Shown: one piece after another, positions 49,743 to 58,299 of the stretch
How positions within the stretch are numbered: position 1 is the stretch's first letter
Layout of the letters: every line of letters starts with the position of its first letter
NCBI RefSeq assembly: GCF_002975405.1
Contig: NZ_PCPS01000002.1
Coordinates: 186,001-250,000, forward strand
Length of the DNA stretch: 64,000 bases
Direction of reading: 5' to 3'
From: Arthrobacter sp. MYb229
GTDB lineage: Bacteria > Actinomycetota > Actinomycetes > Actinomycetales > Micrococcaceae
Position numbers and translations under genes: made by a program
Notes under the pieces: model-generated
The model's input: the letters and a program-made list of their open reading frames with translations, nothing else
The model's database searches: none
What the model was told of the DNA's origin: nothing

Positions 49743-50339
49743 ATGGTCCCTGCGGTGCGTGAACGAGTGCGCGAGAAGATGAAGGTCGAGTTGGCAGAAC
49801 AGATCTATACCCTGTTCGCCGAGCAAGGACTGGAGAACGTTACTGCACAGCAAGCCGCTCAATCAGTGGGCATTTCCCGGGCTACCTTCTTCAGGTATTT
49901 CTCCTCGAAGGAAGATGCGGTGATCACCGCCCTAGGTTCGCTGAATGTGCATTTTTCTGAAGCGTTGGCGTCCATGGCCTCTCATCCCGGAGAAAGCCTG
50001 CTGGAACTTTTGCGCCGAAGCTTTGAATCGACGGTCGTGGCCGCAGAACAAGACCCAGAAGCCCTACGGGGACGAATTCAGCTGGTGTGGGGGAGTCCCG
50101 CGTTGCGCGCCAGCTGGCAAGAATTTAGACGTGAGCAGCAGGCTTCCCTGGCGCAGGCATTATCGTCATTTTGCGCCAACGTTCGTCGGGCGGAAACCTC
50201 TGCGCTGCTGGCCATGGCGCTCTATGACCACGCGTTAGTTCGCTGGGTTAGCGCGCCCGAAGAAAGCTTGCGCGAAATCCTAGATGAAGCATTCGACTTT
50301 GCCGCCATGATCGATGATCAGTGGGCCGGCGCGAAATAG
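49743..50339 (+). CDS. TetR-family regulator
   Basis: A 198-residue TetR protein; helix-turn-helix VTAQQAAQSVGISRATFFRYFSSKEDAVI at about 35-63. I choose ATG 49743 because family homology begins there and the palindrome lies before it; the in-frame start at 49653 would read through the operator. Divergent from the aldo/keto reductase, convergent with another TetR gene 14 nt away. No ribosome site of note. Confidence 0.85.
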   Translation: MVPAVRERVREKMKVELAEQIYTLFAEQGLENVTAQQAAQSVGISRATFFRYFSSKEDAVITALGSLNVHFSEALASMASHPGESLLELLRRSFESTVVAAEQDPEALRGRIQLVWGSPALRASWQEFRREQQASLAQALSSFCANVRRAETSALLAMALYDHALVRWVSAPEESLREILDEAFDFAAMIDDQWAGAK

Positions 50340-50353
50340 CTTCCGCAGTGGGG

Positions 50354-50941
50354 CTACGGCAGGCGAAGAACTTTCATGGCGTTCGTGAGGAACTGAGCGG
50401 GGCTGAGTTCGTTGGATTGCGCCCAGCGGATCCACGCAGAGAAGGTGACGCTGCCAAAGGCCACCGAAAGGTAGTGGGCCTCATCTACGCTGAGTCCGCC
50501 GTCCACTAGATGCTGCAGCATTCGTCCGTTTTGCGGGGCCATCCGCAGGGGTGCCTGGGCCAACAGTTCGGGTTGTTCTGCGATTAGACGAAGCCGGCCG
50601 CGGGTGACTTCCAAATCCGGTAGCGATCGCAGGGCGGCTTGGATTGCCTCATGCATGGCGTCCAGCAACCGCATGTCAGAGCCTTGTGCGACATCCAATG
50701 CCTGTTCCGAAATTTCAGCAGCTTCGAGCAGTCCTCCCCACACCAGATCCGCCTTGGACGCGAAGTAGCGGTAGAGGCTTTTGCGTCCAATTCCCGCCTC
50801 TTCGGCAATTTGCGCCATGGAGACCGCGCCGTAGCCGTGTTTGGCAAAAAGTTCTAGGGCGGTGCGGGCCACCGATTCCGGATTAATGCTCTGCGGGCGT
50901 CCGGAGAGGCGTGTGGTGGAGAGATCCTGAGTGTCCGGCAT
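50354..50941 (-). CDS. TetR-family regulator of the neighbouring SDR gene
   Basis: A 195-residue TetR protein with helix-turn-helix YGAVSMAQIAEEAGIGRKSLYRYFASKADLV (about 33-63). It is divergent from the SDR gene at 51025, and a perfect inverted repeat of 9-bp arms lies in the 83-nt gap between them, which makes autoregulation and control of the SDR gene very likely. Confidence 0.9.
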   Translation of the reverse strand: MPDTQDLSTTRLSGRPQSINPESVARTALELFAKHGYGAVSMAQIAEEAGIGRKSLYRYFASKADLVWGGLLEAAEISEQALDVAQGSDMRLLDAMHEAIQAALRSLPDLEVTRGRLRLIAEQPELLAQAPLRMAPQNGRMLQHLVDGGLSVDEAHYLSVAFGSVTFSAWIRWAQSNELSPAQFLTNAMKVLRLP

Positions 50942-50963
50942 ATCTCAAGTATGACCCATTGAG

Positions 50964-50984
50964 TTATGACACTCTGTGTCATAA
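50964..50984. promoter_or_regulatory. TetR operator between tetR and SDR genes
   Basis: TTATGACAC (50964-50972) and GTGTCATAA (50976-50984) are exact inverted repeats around TCT. Length, symmetry and location 40 nt before the SDR start fit a TetR-family dimer site. Confidence 0.88.
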
Positions 50985-51024
50985 TATGAAGTTACTATTG
51001 TCTAAGTAATCAGAAAGAGCGGTC

Positions 51025-51801
51025 ATGAGCACGGAAAACGTTTGGCAGGAAAAAATCACCCCGGCACGTTTTGACGGCAAAACCGTCATTGTCACCGGCG
51101 CGGGTTCAGGCATCGGCAAGGCGACCGCCCTGCGCGTGGCACAAGAAGGCGGCAAGGTGATCGCGGCAGATATCAGCGGTGAGCGCCTCGGCGAATTGGT
51201 CGCAGAAAACCCGGAGCTGAGCATCGTTGCGGTAGCCGGTGACATCACCGATCAGCACGTCGTTGATCGGATCGTTGCCGCTGGCGAAGGCAAGGTCGAT
51301 GCCCTGGCCAACGTCGCGGGCATTATGGACAAGTTTGAGCCCATCCATGAGGTGGAAGACTCCACCTGGGAGCGCGTGTTCAACGTCAATTTGAATTCGA
51401 TCCTAAAGCTGACCCGGTCCGTAGTGCCCCTGATGCTAGAGGCCGAAAGCGGCACGGTTGTGAACGTCGCCTCGGAAGCGGGGCTGCGCGGCTCGGCAGC
51501 AGGCGTTGCCTACACCGCCTCGAAGCATGCGGTGGTCGGCATGACCAAAAACTCGGCCGTCATGTACGGGAAGAAGGGGATCCGCTTCAACGCAGTCGCC
51601 CCTGGTGCGGTGCAGACCAACATCGAGGCGCCGATGGATTCGGCATATGCCCAGCAGGTGATTGCGCCGCTGATGAGCATCATTCCCGGCATGGCAACCG
51701 CGGCTCAGTTGGCAGCTTCCATCACCTTCCTGCTCAGCGACGACAGCACCAACATCAATGGTGTGGTGCTTGCCTCGGACACCGGTTGGAGCGCCATCTA
51801 G
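51025..51801 (+). CDS. Short-chain dehydrogenase/reductase
   Basis: A classical SDR of 258 residues. The cofactor motif TGAGSGIGKA lies at about 20-29, NVAG at about 97-100, and the catalytic Y163 and K167 in YTASKHAVVG. The Asp in VIAADIS after the second strand predicts NAD(H) over NADP(H). A GAAAGAG ribosome site precedes the ATG. It appears to be the single target of the divergent TetR gene, an arrangement often linked to detoxifying or xenobiotic-responsive oxidoreductases; the substrate is unknown. Confidence 0.92.
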   Translation: MSTENVWQEKITPARFDGKTVIVTGAGSGIGKATALRVAQEGGKVIAADISGERLGELVAENPELSIVAVAGDITDQHVVDRIVAAGEGKVDALANVAGIMDKFEPIHEVEDSTWERVFNVNLNSILKLTRSVVPLMLEAESGTVVNVASEAGLRGSAAGVAYTASKHAVVGMTKNSAVMYGKKGIRFNAVAPGAVQTNIEAPMDSAYAQQVIAPLMSIIPGMATAAQLAASITFLLSDDSTNINGVVLASDTGWSAI

Positions 51802-52347
51802 TTTCGCAGATCTAATGCCCCAGTGCCGCTTTAGTACGCAGCTAGTAGGCGCCGGGCTAGGTTGCTGGCCAGAATTGCGAATTTGACCCAGGTGGGCAGA
51901 ACCACTGAACCGGTGCTTGTTCAACTCGGAGGAGGTCCCCGAGAAATCTTAGTTCCTTGGATAGCAGCCTAATCTTAGGTACCGGTGGGTGGGGTAGACA
52001 TTGATCCAAAGATCCACCCAGCGCTGCGCCTGGAAATGGCTGCCAAGCGCCCCGCTGGCTGGATCATTGTTCGTACGGTCTTCCACGACAAATCCAATCA
52101 CAGAGTTTGCCGCGTTTTTAGCTTTGGGGCGCCAATACCGGCAAGAACTTGCCCCATTGAATTTGGGATTCCCCGCGTTGCCCATCGGCGACCGCCGCGG
52201 CCTCTTTGAGCGAGGTGGTGACCATACTGAGCGCCGCGCACCTAGGTTGTCCAGCCACTGTTGTTTTGGATCGTCGCGTGACCCGGGTGACGGGCTACGT
52301 TCAACCAGACACTGTCGGAGGTTCTGAAAATCACCGGTTCGTGAATC
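51802..52347. other. 546-nt gap without recognisable gene
   Basis: The stretch lies between two convergent genes. Open frames of 74-108 codons on both strands overlap one another and show no recognisable domain or ribosome site. I found no clear terminator, inverted termini or direct repeats. It may be decayed sequence, but nothing in it can be assigned. Confidence 0.5.
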
Positions 52348-53280
52348 CTAGAATCCGACGTTTTCACGGCCCTTTAGCGTCAACATCTCGCGGGCCTCGT
52401 CGGGGGTGGCGACTTCGAAGTTCAGTGCCTCGAGGATGGTACGGATACGGGTTACTTGCTCGGCGTTTGAGGCGGCAAGTTGGCCGGGCCCGATCCATAG
52501 CGAATCTTCTAGGCCAACGCGGACGTGAGAGCCCATCGCCGCACCTATGGTGGCCAGTGGCATCTGATTTTTACCGGCACCCAGGATCGACCACTCGTAG
52601 GAATCGCCGAAGAGCCGGTCGGCGGTCCGACGCATGTGCATGAGATCCTCGGGGTGCGCCCCGATGCCGCCGAGCAGCCCGAAGACAGACTGGACGAAGA
52701 GCGGTCCGCGGGCCAAGCCGCGTAATTGGAAGTGCGCGAGGTTGTTCAGGTGCGATATGTCGTAGCACTCGAACTCGAAGCGGGTGTCGTTCGTATTCCC
52801 GATCTCCAAGATCTTTTGGATGTCGGCGAAGGTGTTTTTAAAGACGAGATCCCGGGAGTTCTCCAGACCTTCACGTTCCCACTCGTGGCCAAATTCCTTG
52901 AAGCGATCAAGCATGGGGTAAAGCCCGAAGTTCATCGATCCCATGTTCAGCGAGGCGAGCTCCGGTTTGAACTCGATTACCGGGCGCATCCGCTCTTCCA
53001 CGCTCATATGCGGTGATCCACCGGTAGTGATGTTGATGATGGCGTCGGTGTTGGCCTTGAGCCTGGCCAGAATGGGCTCGAAGTGGGCGGGTTCCTGCGA
53101 AGGGCGCCCATCCTTCGGGTCCCGTGCATGCATGTGCACGATCGAGGCCCCGGCCTCGGCGGCACCGATTGCGGCATCGGCGATCTCATCGGCTGTGACC
53201 GGCAGATAAGGGGACATGGTGGGGGTGTGGATGGCGCCGGTAACGGCGGAGGTAATGATGACCTTGCGTGATGTTGCCAT
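52348..53280 (-). CDS. Beta-keto acid cleavage enzyme (BKACE, DUF849)
   Basis: A zinc-dependent TIM barrel of 310 residues. BKACE enzymes condense a beta-keto acid with acetyl-CoA, giving acetoacetate and a new CoA ester. The zinc motif H49-M-H51 lies in IVHMHARDPKDGRPS, and the late EDS in HVRVGLEDSLW supplies the other metal-site residues. The start ATG 53280 has AAGGAAAT upstream on the minus strand; the longer in-frame reading to 53409 overlaps the upstream SDR gene. It follows the SDR by 16 nt, which is expected to oxidise a beta-hydroxy acid to the keto substrate. The side-chain specificity cannot be read here. Confidence 0.92.
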   Translation of the reverse strand: MATSRKVIITSAVTGAIHTPTMSPYLPVTADEIADAAIGAAEAGASIVHMHARDPKDGRPSQEPAHFEPILARLKANTDAIINITTGGSPHMSVEERMRPVIEFKPELASLNMGSMNFGLYPMLDRFKEFGHEWEREGLENSRDLVFKNTFADIQKILEIGNTNDTRFEFECYDISHLNNLAHFQLRGLARGPLFVQSVFGLLGGIGAHPEDLMHMRRTADRLFGDSYEWSILGAGKNQMPLATIGAAMGSHVRVGLEDSLWIGPGQLAASNAEQVTRIRTILEALNFEVATPDEAREMLTLKGRENVGF

Positions 53281-53296
53281 GATGGTGTCGATTTCC

Positions 53297-54073
53297 TTAG
53301 TAGAGCTTTTCGGTGTTGCCGTCAACTGCCATGGCCTGGCCATTGACGCTGCGGGCAAGGGAACTGGACAGGAACACTGCCATGTCGGCGATGTCGCCGG
53401 GTTCGGCAAGCTGGTTCAGCGAGGACTGGCGGTGGTAGAGATTGGAGACTTCCTCAAGCGGGCGATCGAGCATGTCTGCCTTGGCCTTGATGACGGCTTC
53501 GATGCGCGGTCCGTTCACGGCACCTGGGCAGATGGCGTTGACGCGAATGCGCTCGTCACCCAGCTCGATGGACAGTGTTTTTGTCAGCCCGATCACTGCC
53601 CATTTGGAAGCCGAGTAGGGGCTTCGCCCGGCCATGCCCAGTCGTCCCGCGGCCGAAGAGAGATTGACGATCGAGGCCTCAGACCCCTTGCGCAGCAGTG
53701 GTAGCAGGTGCTTGATGCAATAGAACTGCCCGTGCACGTTGACGTCGAAGGTGGCCTTCCAAGCTTCGGCATCGAGAGTCTCGACCGGTCCGGTGGGCCC
53801 GGCGATTCCGGCGTTGTTGACCAGCACGTCCAGTCCGCCCAGCTCTTTGCTGACCGTGGCGGCGAGTTCAATGACCTGGGATTCATCAGACACGTCGCTT
53901 ACTGCCGCAGCGAATCCTGCCTTGCGGGCCGCCTCGACGGCCGCCGGATTTATATCCGTGACGAACACGGACGCCCCGAGGTCCTTGAATGCGGTGGCGA
54001 TGGCCAAGCCAATACCGGCGGCTCCCGCCGTGACCAGCACCCTGCGCTGGGTAAAATCCAGTTTGTTCTCCAT
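53297..54073 (-). CDS. Short-chain dehydrogenase (probable beta-hydroxy acid dehydrogenase)
   Basis: A classical SDR, 258 residues: cofactor loop TAGAAGIGLAIA (about 15-26), NNAG (86-89), catalytic Y153 and K157 in SPYSASKWAV. The Asp in VFVTDIN favours NAD. Located between an ACS-family transporter and a BKACE gene on the same strand, it most simply converts an imported beta-hydroxy acid to the beta-keto acid that BKACE cleaves. The role is inferred from order, not from a specific motif. Confidence 0.9.
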   Translation of the reverse strand: MENKLDFTQRRVLVTAGAAGIGLAIATAFKDLGASVFVTDINPAAVEAARKAGFAAAVSDVSDESQVIELAATVSKELGGLDVLVNNAGIAGPTGPVETLDAEAWKATFDVNVHGQFYCIKHLLPLLRKGSEASIVNLSSAAGRLGMAGRSPYSASKWAVIGLTKTLSIELGDERIRVNAICPGAVNGPRIEAVIKAKADMLDRPLEEVSNLYHRQSSLNQLAEPGDIADMAVFLSSSLARSVNGQAMAVDGNTEKLY

Positions 54074-54106
54074 GGTGGTGTTTTTCTTTCTTGGTTCGTG
54101 GGAAAT

Positions 54107-55429
54107 CTAGTGTGCGGCGACGGAGGACTTTGCAGGGTCTTCGGTACCGCGCTTGAGCTTGCGGGTCAAAAGAGCGCCGATGGTGCACATGGCGACAATG
54201 AACCAGAGGCCTGAGATCTTGCTGCCGGTGGCTTCCTCCATGAAGCCCATGACGTAGGGGCCGAGGAACCCGCCGAAGAGGCCGATGGTGTTCACGAAGG
54301 CGATGCCGCCTGCCAGCGCTGCACCGGAGAGGCGCGTTGCCGGGTACGTGAAGAGGATCGGCTGCAGGGCGAAGAAGTTGAAGGCGGCCAGGCAGAAGCC
54401 GATCATGCCCAGGATCGGGCCTCCGATGGCCCCGAGTGTGAAACCGGCGACGATACCGACCATTGTGGAGGTGGCGATCAATCGGGAGCGGGATGCGTTG
54501 GTGGCCAGTCGCGGCAACAGCAGGGCGCCGGCGGCGGAGAAAATCCATGGAATGGAGGTCAGCAGGCCGATCTGGATAGTGTTCAAAGCGCCGTAGGTGC
54601 CGATGATCGAGGGCAGGAAGAAACTCAAAGCGTAGACGGCAATCTGGTGCGTGAAGTAGATGGCCACGACCAGCAGGATCTGTTTGTCCTTTAGCACGTG
54701 GCGCAGCTTCGAGTTTCCGGAGGCCTTGGCCCCTGCGGTCTCCTCTGCCAGGATGCTTGCCTCGAGGTCCTCGGCTTCCTCCCGAGTGAGGAATTTGGAT
54801 TCGGTGGGCTTATTGGGCAGGCACTTCCAGACGACGAAGGCAAGGATGCAGGCGGGGATGCCCTCGATGATGAACATCCACTGCCAGCCGTGCAGGCCGC
54901 CGAGTCCGTCAAGGGTTAGCAGTACGCCGCCCAGCGGGGCTCCGACGATGTTGGCGATGGAAACTCCGAGCAGGAACATGCCGTTGGCCTTGGCGCGGTC
55001 CTTGACCACGAACCACTGGGTGATGAAGTAGATGACGCCGGGGAACAGCCCAGCCTCGGCGATGCCCAGCAGCATGCGCAGGATGTAGAAGGACCATTCG
55101 CCTTGTACGAAAGCCATGCAGGCAGAGAGGATTCCCCAGGTGATCATGATGCGCATGATCCAAAAGCGGGCACCGACCTTGTGCATGATCAAGTTCGAGG
55201 GGATCTCAGAGAGGGCATAGGTCAGAAAGAACAGCCCGGCGCCGATGCCGTAGGCTGTGGCGGAGATTCCGAGGTCGATTTCCATCCGGTCTTTGGCCAT
55301 GCCGATGTTGGTCCGGTCGATGAATGCCATGACGTACGCGGCAATCAGCAGCGGCATGATGCGCCGGAAAATGATCTTGTTGACGACTTCGGGGGACCGT
55401 TTTGTGGTCGTCTTTGCTTGTTTAGACAT
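54107..55429 (-). CDS. MFS transporter, anion:cation symporter (ACS) family
   Basis: A 440-residue importer with 12 predicted helices. FIDRTNIGMAKDRMEIDLG in helix 1 is the ACS-family opening, and LLGIAEAGLFPGVIYFITQWF in helix 4 is its signature. The family moves organic anions such as hexuronates, tartrate, phthalate and aromatic acids with protons or sodium. It is 33 nt upstream of the SDR gene in an operon headed by a LacI regulator, so an organic acid is the expected substrate of the module. Confidence 0.92.
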   Translation of the reverse strand: MSKQAKTTTKRSPEVVNKIIFRRIMPLLIAAYVMAFIDRTNIGMAKDRMEIDLGISATAYGIGAGLFFLTYALSEIPSNLIMHKVGARFWIMRIMITWGILSACMAFVQGEWSFYILRMLLGIAEAGLFPGVIYFITQWFVVKDRAKANGMFLLGVSIANIVGAPLGGVLLTLDGLGGLHGWQWMFIIEGIPACILAFVVWKCLPNKPTESKFLTREEAEDLEASILAEETAGAKASGNSKLRHVLKDKQILLVVAIYFTHQIAVYALSFFLPSIIGTYGALNTIQIGLLTSIPWIFSAAGALLLPRLATNASRSRLIATSTMVGIVAGFTLGAIGGPILGMIGFCLAAFNFFALQPILFTYPATRLSGAALAGGIAFVNTIGLFGGFLGPYVMGFMEEATGSKISGLWFIVAMCTIGALLTRKLKRGTEDPAKSSVAAH

Positions 55430-55507
55430 GTCAATGACTTTCTGGATCGGGCATGGTGGAAGAAGGCGGGGCGAGCGTCAGGGGATCAAGATTTTAGAGA
55501 GAATGGT

Positions 55508-56566
55508 TTATTGGGCGCCAAGGTCGGCTTGGCAGCCGCAGGTGCGACCGGTATGCAGTCGGTGACCGCATACCGAATGTTTGTAGGTGCTTCGCGGACG
55601 GGTGATCTGGTCAAGGAGGAGTTCGAAGGAGCGCTCAGCCATTTCTTTGACGGGTTGGACGATTGTGGTCAGCCCGATTAATCCGGAACGGCTGTGCGGC
55701 AACCCGTCGCTTCCGACCACCGCCACGTCATCTGGGATGCGCAGTCCGAGAGATAGCGCATGTTCCATAACGCCAATGGCGATCTCATCGGAGCCGCAGA
55801 CAATTGCTCGTGGAGGATTCGGTGAGCCGAGGAGTTTTTCGGCGGCTACACGGCCGCCGTCTGAATTCAGCCTGGTACTGATCTTTCGCTCCCCGGTGAT
55901 GAGCACGCCGACGGCTGCGGCCGTGCGCACGAAGGCATGTTCACGGGCCAGCGACGCGGTTGAAAAACGTGGCCCGATGACTGTGGCTATGTCCGTGTAG
56001 CCGTGGCCCAAGATGTGGTTCATGAGATCGGTGGCGGCGGCATCGTCGTCGATGCCTACGAAGTCGCCGGGAAGGTGGTCCGAGCGACGGGAGAGGCATA
56101 CATAGGGGATGCGCTTTTGGCGCAGCGTTCGCAACGCCCTGGAGTCTTCGCGTAGCGCGGCGGCGGAGATGACGCCATCCACGTTCCTAGCAGCTAGAGT
56201 TCCGGCGACCTGGGCGAGCGATTCGGGCTCGTCCTGGGTGGTAGCTACGAAGACCTCGAAACCCTCAGCGGCCGTGGCATTAATAATGTGCTGCGCCCAA
56301 CCCGTGTACATCTGATTGACGATGTTCGGAAGAATTAATCCCACGACCCGAGTCAGCAGCGGATCTCGACCCGCGATGTTCCTTGACGGGCGGAATCCCA
56401 TTTCATTGGCAATCTTCACGACGTGCCGCCGAGTCTCCAAAGAGGCTCCGGGGCGCCCATTCATGATGTAGCTGACAGTGGCCGTGGAAACGCCCGATGC
56501 ACGGGCTACCGCGGCGGCTGATACGCGGGCCGGACGGACTGGTGGGGTTTCGGTCGTGCTCGGCAT
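55508..56566 (-). CDS. LacI-family regulator of the BKACE operon
   Basis: A 352-residue LacI/GalR protein: DNA-binding domain AAAVARASGVSTATVSYIMNG with hinge MGFRPSRNIAG, then the effector domain. The C-terminus ends in an unusual Cys/His-rich stretch (CGHRLHTGRTCGC), a feature seen in several LacI proteins with similar HRL..C ends. GGAGG on the minus strand precedes the ATG. It reads in the same direction as the MFS, SDR and BKACE genes with a 78-nt gap, so regulator and pathway may share a promoter. Confidence 0.9.
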   Translation of the reverse strand: MPSTTETPPVRPARVSAAAVARASGVSTATVSYIMNGRPGASLETRRHVVKIANEMGFRPSRNIAGRDPLLTRVVGLILPNIVNQMYTGWAQHIINATAAEGFEVFVATTQDEPESLAQVAGTLAARNVDGVISAAALREDSRALRTLRQKRIPYVCLSRRSDHLPGDFVGIDDDAAATDLMNHILGHGYTDIATVIGPRFSTASLAREHAFVRTAAAVGVLITGERKISTRLNSDGGRVAAEKLLGSPNPPRAIVCGSDEIAIGVMEHALSLGLRIPDDVAVVGSDGLPHSRSGLIGLTTIVQPVKEMAERSFELLLDQITRPRSTYKHSVCGHRLHTGRTCGCQADLGAQ

Positions 56567-56643
56567 CTTTGCCTCCTTTTGCGGTGTCGCTTCTAAAGCG
56601 TGTTATTCCTTGGCGTGTGATGACCATTACAGACCTGAGATTT

Positions 56644-56662
56644 ACGTTAAGCAACGTTAAGC
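56644..56662. promoter_or_regulatory. Direct repeat upstream of the LacI-BKACE operon
   Basis: ACGTTAAGC occurs at 56644-56652 and again at 56654-56662, a 10-nt period, about 80 nt upstream of the lacI start. The second copy contains AACGTT, a central-CG core usual in LacI operators. Possible autoregulatory site. Confidence 0.45.
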
Positions 56663-57455
56663 GACCGGAGCCAGGGCGAATTCCCCCTTTTGATTGGAAC
56701 CGGAACGATCCTTCGCCCGGTCATCAGCTGATTCATAAACTACGAAAGAAAGAGCGCATAAAGTTTCTTACTAAAGCCCATGCCTTGATTCTGACCTCGA
56801 GTGCCTGAGGCGCAGGCTGAGTGAAACCGCAGCAATGCGCACAGCCGTCGCAATGGGCGGTGAAATCTAAAGTAGATATTCTGGATGTCGTCGGTGCACG
56901 GTCTCGGTTTCTTTGTCCGTAGGAACTCGTAGACAGACTAATTTTCCGCGAACTTCGAATCTCGGCACAGTCAATCTGCCGTGAGAGTGAAGGCATCGCA
57001 GGCCTACTGCCACACGTACACGCCCGTACCGGATGGTGCAGATTCATGGAATGTGCGCGAATTTATGAGGTGATCTGCATACTGGACACGTGGCTCATCT
57101 TCCAGAAAAAGGGGCGAGGAATCCGCGACCCGGGTATGAACAATGCCTGGACCGCGGGACACTCGCATATTGGTCATCGAGCCAGCAGAATCGTCTGCGG
57201 ATTCACGTGAGCGAGGAATTGGATCCGGAAAACGAAAAACAGCGACTCCTGGCCACTCTCTATCGGTGGCAAGCTAGGGATTGGATCCATGTTCGTGCGA
57301 TGATTGTTTTAAATCTATCCCCGCGAGAGGCAGGGGGGTTGGCCGCCACTCGGCGGAAAAATTCTCGAATCGACACACCACCCTAAAGGCTAGACTGCGC
57401 AGCAGGAAGCCCAGAGGCGACGGAGTGTACTTTCGACAGACAAGGAGGACCCAAG
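56663..57455. promoter_or_regulatory. Long control region before the GntR(FCD) gene with two ATTGGATCC sites
   Basis: Almost 800 nt separate the divergent LacI and GntR genes. Open frames of about 60-105 codons lie on both strands without recognisable domains. ATTGGATCC occurs at 57218-57226 and at 57280-57288 (extending to ATTGGATCCAT), matching the sites that flank the downstream catabolic promoter. These two are probably autoregulatory GntR sites; the rest of the stretch is unexplained. Confidence 0.55.
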
Positions 57456-58127
57456 GTGCTAGGGGAATTACCATCAGCCATCAGTGGGCAGCGAGTCGCC
57501 GACGAATTGCGGAGACTGATCCTCGAAGGCGAATTCAAGCCGGGGCAGCGTTTAGGGCAGGAAATGTTGGCCGATCGGTTCAATGCGAGCCGAATGCCGG
57601 TTCGCGAGGCCTTGCGCCAACTTGAGGCCGAGGGGTTAGTCTCGATCGTCCCGCATAGCGGCACCTGGGTGGCTAAGCTGGATGCCTTCGAATTTGATCA
57701 AACGTACAAGATGCGCGAGGTTGTCGAACCACTAGCTGTCCGCGAGAGCATCCCCAACCTCTCAGATGCTCAAATCGACCGGCTCGGCGAGTTGGTCGAG
57801 GAAATTGACGCGACTGCAGGACCGCATCGCGACGTAGAGGGATTCCTTCGCTTGGATCGGGAATTTCATTTGCTCACGTACGCAGGTGTGCGCCACCAAC
57901 CGCTTCTCGATTTAGTTCTGCGGCAGTGGAACACTACGCAGCACTATCGTCGCCTGCTTGTACACCGTCAGTCGGTGGAGGATGTCGTCGCAACGAATCT
58001 GGACCACGCGCTGATTCTCGATGGAATCCGACGCCGGGATCCGGAATCTGCCGCCGCCATGGTTCACCTGCATATTCGACGGACCAGGAATACCTTGGTT
58101 GACCCTACAGATGACACATTCGTGTAA
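57456..58127 (+). CDS. GntR-family regulator, FadR/FCD type
   Basis: A 223-residue regulator. The winged helix covers AISGQRVADELRRLILEGEF and NASRMPVREALRQLEAEGLVSIVPHSGTWV (about 5-72); the all-helical FCD effector domain fills the rest, with metal-site candidates D128 region (RLDREFHLLTY), and HALILDGIRRRD and HLHIRRT histidines. The GTG start is preceded by AAGGAGGA. FCD proteins usually sense small organic acids. Four ATTGGATCC sites and one near-match surround the gene and the downstream promoter, so it is very likely the regulator of the dehydrogenase-Liv operon. Confidence 0.9.
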   Translation: MLGELPSAISGQRVADELRRLILEGEFKPGQRLGQEMLADRFNASRMPVREALRQLEAEGLVSIVPHSGTWVAKLDAFEFDQTYKMREVVEPLAVRESIPNLSDAQIDRLGELVEEIDATAGPHRDVEGFLRLDREFHLLTYAGVRHQPLLDLVLRQWNTTQHYRRLLVHRQSVEDVVATNLDHALILDGIRRRDPESAAAMVHLHIRRTRNTLVDPTDDTFV

Positions 58128-58138
58128 TTGGATCCAAA
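58127..58138. promoter_or_regulatory. ATTGGATCCAAA site at the end of the GntR gene
   Basis: The stretch contains the 10-bp palindrome TTGGATCCAA (58128-58137), straddling the GntR stop codon. Same motif as at 57218, 57280 and 58353. Confidence 0.6.
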
Positions 58139-58169
58139 TCTGAGTTTAGTGTAAATATTAATTACCCTC

Positions 58170-58197
58170 ACGCCGCTACCAACGCAGGTAGCGGCGT
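58170..58197 (+). terminator. Rho-independent terminator after the GntR gene
   Basis: Arms 58170-58180 and 58187-58197 form a perfect 11-bp stem with a 6-nt loop followed by a T-rich run (TGTTATTTT). It separates the regulator transcript from the catabolic operon. Confidence 0.93.
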
Positions 58198-58299
58198 TGT
58201 TATTTTCCCCGTGTTTACTGTATTTTTTGGGAAATCTATTCTTGCATCGTAATGTCCGATGCTGTAGACGCTGGTAGTTTGATGAAGTGTTTTCTCACG

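Noticed and set aside
51949-52209. Overlapping small open frames of 74-78 codons on both strands, considered as a transposase remnant
   Set aside because: No DDE-type motif, no terminal inverted repeats or target duplication could be seen.
57090-57386. Possible 98-residue protein in the long gap before the GntR gene
   Set aside because: GTG start without ribosome site, no recognisable domain, and it overlaps two regulator-binding motifs.
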